DNA of 64,000 nt from Syngnathus acus. Its lineage: Eukaryota > Chordata > Actinopteri > Syngnathiformes > Syngnathidae. A model generated the notes under the pieces. It was not told the origin of the DNA. It made no database searches and saw only the letters and a list, made by a program, of their open reading frames with translations. The position numbers and the translations under genes were made by a program. Positions 60,530 through 64,000 of this stretch are shown piece by piece (the stretch's first letter is position 1; the number at the start of each line of letters is the position of its first letter). Location: positions 5,967,842-6,031,841 of the forward strand of contig NC_051090.1 of assembly GCF_901709675.1 (NCBI RefSeq). Direction: 5' to 3'.

Positions 60530-62090
60530 GTGTCCGTGTGATTCCCTCGTTAAGTGCACCTGCGTGAAAAGTTTTAGCTCCTGCGGAACGTGAAAGGAGC
60601 TAAAAGTTTTCACGCAGGTGCGCTTAACGAGGGTCACTTGGAAAACATATTGGAACGCGGCCCCGAGGACTAGAGCTTGACACCTGTGACCTTTGACCAT
60701 GATATTTCCCTAATAAAGTGGCCTGTTATTAGGTACACTTGAAAATGGCGGTGTACCTAATGGAGTGTCCGTGTGATTCCCTCGTTAAGTGCACCTGCGT
60801 GAAAAGTTTTAGCTCCTGCGGAACGTGAAAGGAGCTAAAAGTTTTCACGCAGGTGCGCTTAACGAGGGTCACTTGGAAAACATGTTGGAACGCGGCCCCG
60901 AGGACTAGAGCTTGACACCTGTGACCTTTGACCATGATATTTCCCTAATAAAGTGGCCTGTTATTAGGTACACTTGAAAATGGCGGTGTACCTAATGGAG
61001 TGTCCGTGTGATTCCCTCGTTAAGTGCACCTGCGTGAAAAGTTTTAGCTCCTGCGGAACGTGAAAGGAGCTAAAAGTTTTCACGCAGGTGCGCTTAACGA
61101 GGGTCGCTTGGAAAACATGTTGGAACGCGGCCCCGAGGACTAGAGCTTGACACCTGTGACCTTTGACCATGATATTTCCCTAATAAAGTGGCCTGTTATT
61201 AGGTACACTTGAAAATGGCGGTGTACCTAATGGAGTGTCCGTGTGATTCCCTCGTTAAGTGCACCTGCGTGAAACGTTTTAGCTCCTGCGGAACGTGAAA
61301 GGAGCTAAAAGTTTTCACGCAGGTGCGCTTAACGAGGGTCGCTTGGAAAACATGTTGGAACGCGGCCCCGAGGACTAGAGCTTGACACCTGTGACCTTTG
61401 ACCATGATATTTCCCTAATAAAGTGGCCTGTTATTAGGTACACTTGAAAATGGCGGTGTACCTAATGGAGTGTCCGTGTGATTCCCTCGTTAAGTGCACC
61501 TGCGTGAAAAGTTTTAGCTACTGCAGAACATGAAATGAGCTAAAACTTTTCACGCAGGTGCGCTTAACGAGGGTAACTTGGAAAACATATTGGAACGCGG
61601 CCCCGAGGACTAGAGCTTGACACCTGTGACCTTTGACCATGATATTTCCCTAATAAAGTGGCCTGTTATTAGGTACACTTGAAAATGGCGGTGTACCTAA
61701 TGGAGTGTCCGTGTGATTCCCTCGTTAAGTGCACCTGCGTGAAAAGTTTTAGCTACTGCGGAACATGAAATGAGCTAAAACTTTTCACGCAGGTGCGCTT
61801 AACGAGGGTAACTTGGAAAACATATTGGAACGCGGCCCCGAGGACTAGCGCTTGACACCTGTGACCTTTGACCATGATATTTCCCTAATAAAGTGGCCTG
61901 TTATTAGGTACACTTGAAAATGGCGGTGTACCTAATGGAGTGTCCGTGTGATTCCCTCGTTAAGTGCACCTGCGTGAAAAGTTTTAGCTCCTGTGGAACG
62001 TGAAAGGAGCTAAAACTTTTCACGCAGGTGCGCTTAACGAGGGTCACTTGGAAAACATGTTGGAACGCGGCCCTTCGAGGATTGGAGGTC
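60530..62090 (+). repeat. Tandem array, exact 235-bp period, 6 full + 1 partial copies
   Basis: GTGTCCGTGTGATTCCCTCG begins at 60530, 60765, 61000, 61235, 61470, 61705 and 61940, always 235 bp apart. Each unit contains an inverted repeat (CCCTCGTTAAGTGCACCTGC ... GCGCTTAACGAGGG, about 37-nt arms, 14-16-nt loop), a hAT-like word GGACTAGAGCTTGACACCTG, a DR1-like site TGACCTTTGACC and the small palindrome ATTAGGTACAC...GTGTACCTAAT. Units differ by a few bases. Repeated 63-68-codon frames on the - strand are by-products of the repeat. Confidence 0.95.
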
Positions 62091-63787
62091 GGCACCCCTG
62101 GTTTAAGTGAAAAAGTGCCACACCCGCCCTCACCCCCACTTTCTGATTGGCTGTTTGATCTGTGACGTCACTTGAACACTCCATTAGGTACACCGCTTTT
62201 TTTCAAGTGTACCTAATAACAGGCCAGTTCATTAGGGAAAAATCATGGCCAAAGCTTAACTGAAAGTGAAAAGTGCCACACCCGCCCTCACCCCCACTTT
62301 CTGATTGGCTGTTTGATCTGTGACGTCGCACGGACACTCCTTTAGGTACGCCGCCATTTTCAGGTGTACCTAATAACAGGCCACTTCATTAGGGAAAAAT
62401 CATGGCCAAAGCTGAACTGAAAGTGAAAAGTGCCACACCCGCCCTCACCCCCACCTCCTGATTGGCTGGTTGATCTGTGACGTCCCACGGACACTCCATT
62501 AGGTACGCCACCATTTTCAAGTGTACCTAATAACTTTATGCATTTTTTGTACGTGTCAAGAATGTGTATTTGACTACTTGCTCTTTATTTTGGGGGACAC
62601 CAACACATATTACACAACGTAAATCACATACATATTGTCATATGTTTTATATGTATATATATTGTCTTCTGCGTAGCGTCCTGTACTTTTGCGCTGTGAT
62701 TCTGACTGTATGCTGTATGCACACTTGCTCCATTTTTGCTCCTCTTATTTATGATGTTATTTGTTTATTTATTATTTATTCATCACTCTTATTTATTCAC
62801 TGTTTGTGCCTTCTTGTTTTTATTTTTTTGTGTTGTTTACTTGTATGTATATTGTGTACGATGTCTTGTCACCGTGGGATAGTGGGAACGTAATTTCGAT
62901 TTCTTTGTGTGTCTTGGCATGTGAAGAAATTGACAATAAAGCAGACTTTGACTTTGATATAAAGCAGTTAACCAAATGTCAAATTTTTGTTTTCATGCCC
63001 AAAAAATAAAAACAAGGAATAAAACACCAGACAAGTTTTAACAGGTTTTAATGTTTATTAAAATAATAATAACAAAAGTACATTTCAAACCAGCAATCTA
63101 ATGTGAAATTGCAGTAGATATATTGGACAACAATTTTTAGGCGTATATATGCATACACGTTAATTAAAAACTACTATAAGTGTTATAAAATCAAGATTAC
63201 CCAAAGAGAAGCATAATCTCCCCGTTGTTGCATAACGGCGCATCCCTTCATGCAATAAAGTTAGCCGTTAGCTTGGAGAAAAAGCGCATAAAAGAAGTGG
63301 TGCTTCAGTGAGTGGTTTTCTTTCCTTGGCAAATCCTAAATCGACATTCTGACTTACATAGTACACGCCAGAGGGAGACGCAACACGTTCACTGACTGAT
63401 CCGTTGATGCACGGGGGGAAGGAAGGCAGTTCACTCGTTGACTCGTTCGCGAACGGGAAAGTCAGGATAGGTTTTCTCACTGGTCCGTTCTCGCGATGAA
63501 CTGGAAATGCAAATCACTCACTAACTCGGTCACTCACAGATCCGTTCTGTTGGGGAACAGGAAATGCAATTCACGACTCGTTCGTGAACAGGAAGTTACG
63601 TCATCTTCTTCTTCATTTTGTTTTACGGCGAGGTGGCACCAGCTTCCATGCGCATTACCGACACCTACTGGTTGAAGTCATATGAACTGAAAAAAGAACG
63701 AAGCACTTTAGGAAGTGATCCGTTCACTCTCGTTCACTGAAAGGATTCGTTCTTTTGAACCCATCGTTCACTCACGAGCCAACACTA
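61825..63787 (-). repeat. Right arm of foldback element
   Basis: Reverse complement of the left arm. It has three CRE/CCAAT modules instead of two and a small insertion near 63690-63715 (around AAAAAGAACGAAGCACTTTA) absent from the left arm. The arms therefore differ enough not to be a simple assembly mirror. Confidence 0.85.
62101..62534 (-). promoter_or_regulatory. Three CRE/CCAAT/GC-box modules (right arm)
   Basis: Complementary modules end at 62220, 62377 and 62534 (157-bp period). The CRE is intact in the first (TGACGTCA, 62163-62170) and altered in the other two (TGACGTCG at 62321, TGACGTCC at 62478). The inverted CCAAT (CTGATTGGCT) is kept in all three. Confidence 0.5.
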
Positions 63788-64000
63788 GTGAACTGCCTTC
63801 CTTTTTTGGGGGATTTTTTTTTTTTTTTTAAGAAAAAACGTAGTTGTTGCATTCAAAAAAAGAAAAAAAGGAATGCCTAAAATGGTCAGTGGGATTTGCA
63901 CGCCGAACCTCAAAACTGTATTTTGTCTTATAATACACGTATTTCATGTTATGGTTAAATTAAAAAAATAAAATAAAAAAAAAAACTCCATACGCGGCAC
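63788..64000 (+). other. Flank to the right of the foldback element
   Basis: GTGAACTGCCTTCCTT at the start repeats a word found inside both arms. T-rich and A-rich runs follow. No gene is seen. Confidence 0.5.

Larger units (their letters stand above)
58743..63787. mobile_element. About 5.0-kb foldback (long inverted repeat) element
   Basis: Sequence from TAGTGTTAGCTTGTGAGTGA at 58743 is repeated in complement up to 63787 (right end ...TCACTCACGAGCCAACACTA). The arms (58743-60529 and about 61825-63787) are near-identical over their whole length with scattered substitutions, small indels and one extra 157-bp module on the right. The arms carry GTTCGCGAACGA/GTTCACGAACGA words near the ends and a LINE/SINE-like tail (GACAATAAAGCAGACTTTGA) internally. 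The centre is the 235-bp tandem array. No credible protein is encoded, so it is non-autonomous. I could not find a target duplication (left flank CTGTAA, right flank GTGAAC). Confidence 0.85.

Noticed and set aside
60500-62095. Repeated 63-68-codon - strand frames (GAAFQHVFQVTLVKRTCVK)
   Set aside because: One copy per 235-bp repeat unit, reading through a hairpin; not protein-like, and the frames follow the repeat period.
58743-63787. Assembly artefact explanation for the palindrome
   Set aside because: The arms differ by substitutions, an insertion and one module, so a simple read-through mirror is unlikely; not fully excluded without long reads.

Overview
The window looks like nuclear DNA from a bony (teleost) fish. 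It has split genes with GT/AG introns, long non-coding introns, a (TG)71 microsatellite, poly(A)/poly(T) runs and many fish-type DNA-transposon relics. I saw no bacterial-style operons, rRNA, tRNA or CRISPR arrays. The species cannot be told from the sequence alone.

Two protein genes are supported, both on the + strand. The outer gene is AGBL4 (cytosolic carboxypeptidase 6, a tubulin deglutamylase). Its last eight coding exons lie at 4372-4411, 41014-41103, 42161-42275, 43594-43705, 50052-50204, 50693-50855, 57681-57774 and 57893-57968. They join in frame with no stop, giving 280 residues that carry the zinc-ligand, substrate-binding and catalytic motifs of the M14 carboxypeptidase domain. 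The 5' half of the gene is outside the window. The inner gene is BEND5 (BEN-domain protein 5). It is complete in six coding exons (15730-15913, 16749-16879, 17383-17848, 19532-19680, 22240-22453, 22526-22722; 446 residues) and sits in the same orientation inside the 36.6-kb AGBL4 intron 4412-41013. As I recall, mammals have the same nested arrangement, which supports both identifications.

Layout: 1-4371 is AGBL4 intron with a very long TG repeat. 4412-15729 is intron with a TCCG/TCCA minisatellite and a hAT-type MITE. 15730-22722 is BEND5, whose introns carry a Tc1-like relic and an 873-bp TIR element. 22723-41013 is intron with several old interspersed repeats. 41014-57968 is the clustered 3' half of AGBL4, with two further hAT MITEs, a 0.7-kb pyrimidine-rich block, a possible conserved enhancer and three CTCF-like sites. 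57969-58742 is the AGBL4 3' UTR.

The most unusual structure starts about 100 bp after the AGBL4 poly(A) signal. It is a roughly 5.0-kb non-coding foldback element (58743-63787) with near-identical inverted arms of 1.8-2.0 kb. Its centre is a tandem array with an exact 235-bp period, and each array unit is itself a long hairpin containing a nuclear-receptor DR1-like site. The arms also carry 157-bp modules with CRE, CCAAT and GC-box motifs. It encodes no credible protein and is probably a non-autonomous mobile or foldback element assembled from older repeats.

Most long open frames in the window are chance readings of introns, microsatellites or repeats and are not annotated as genes.
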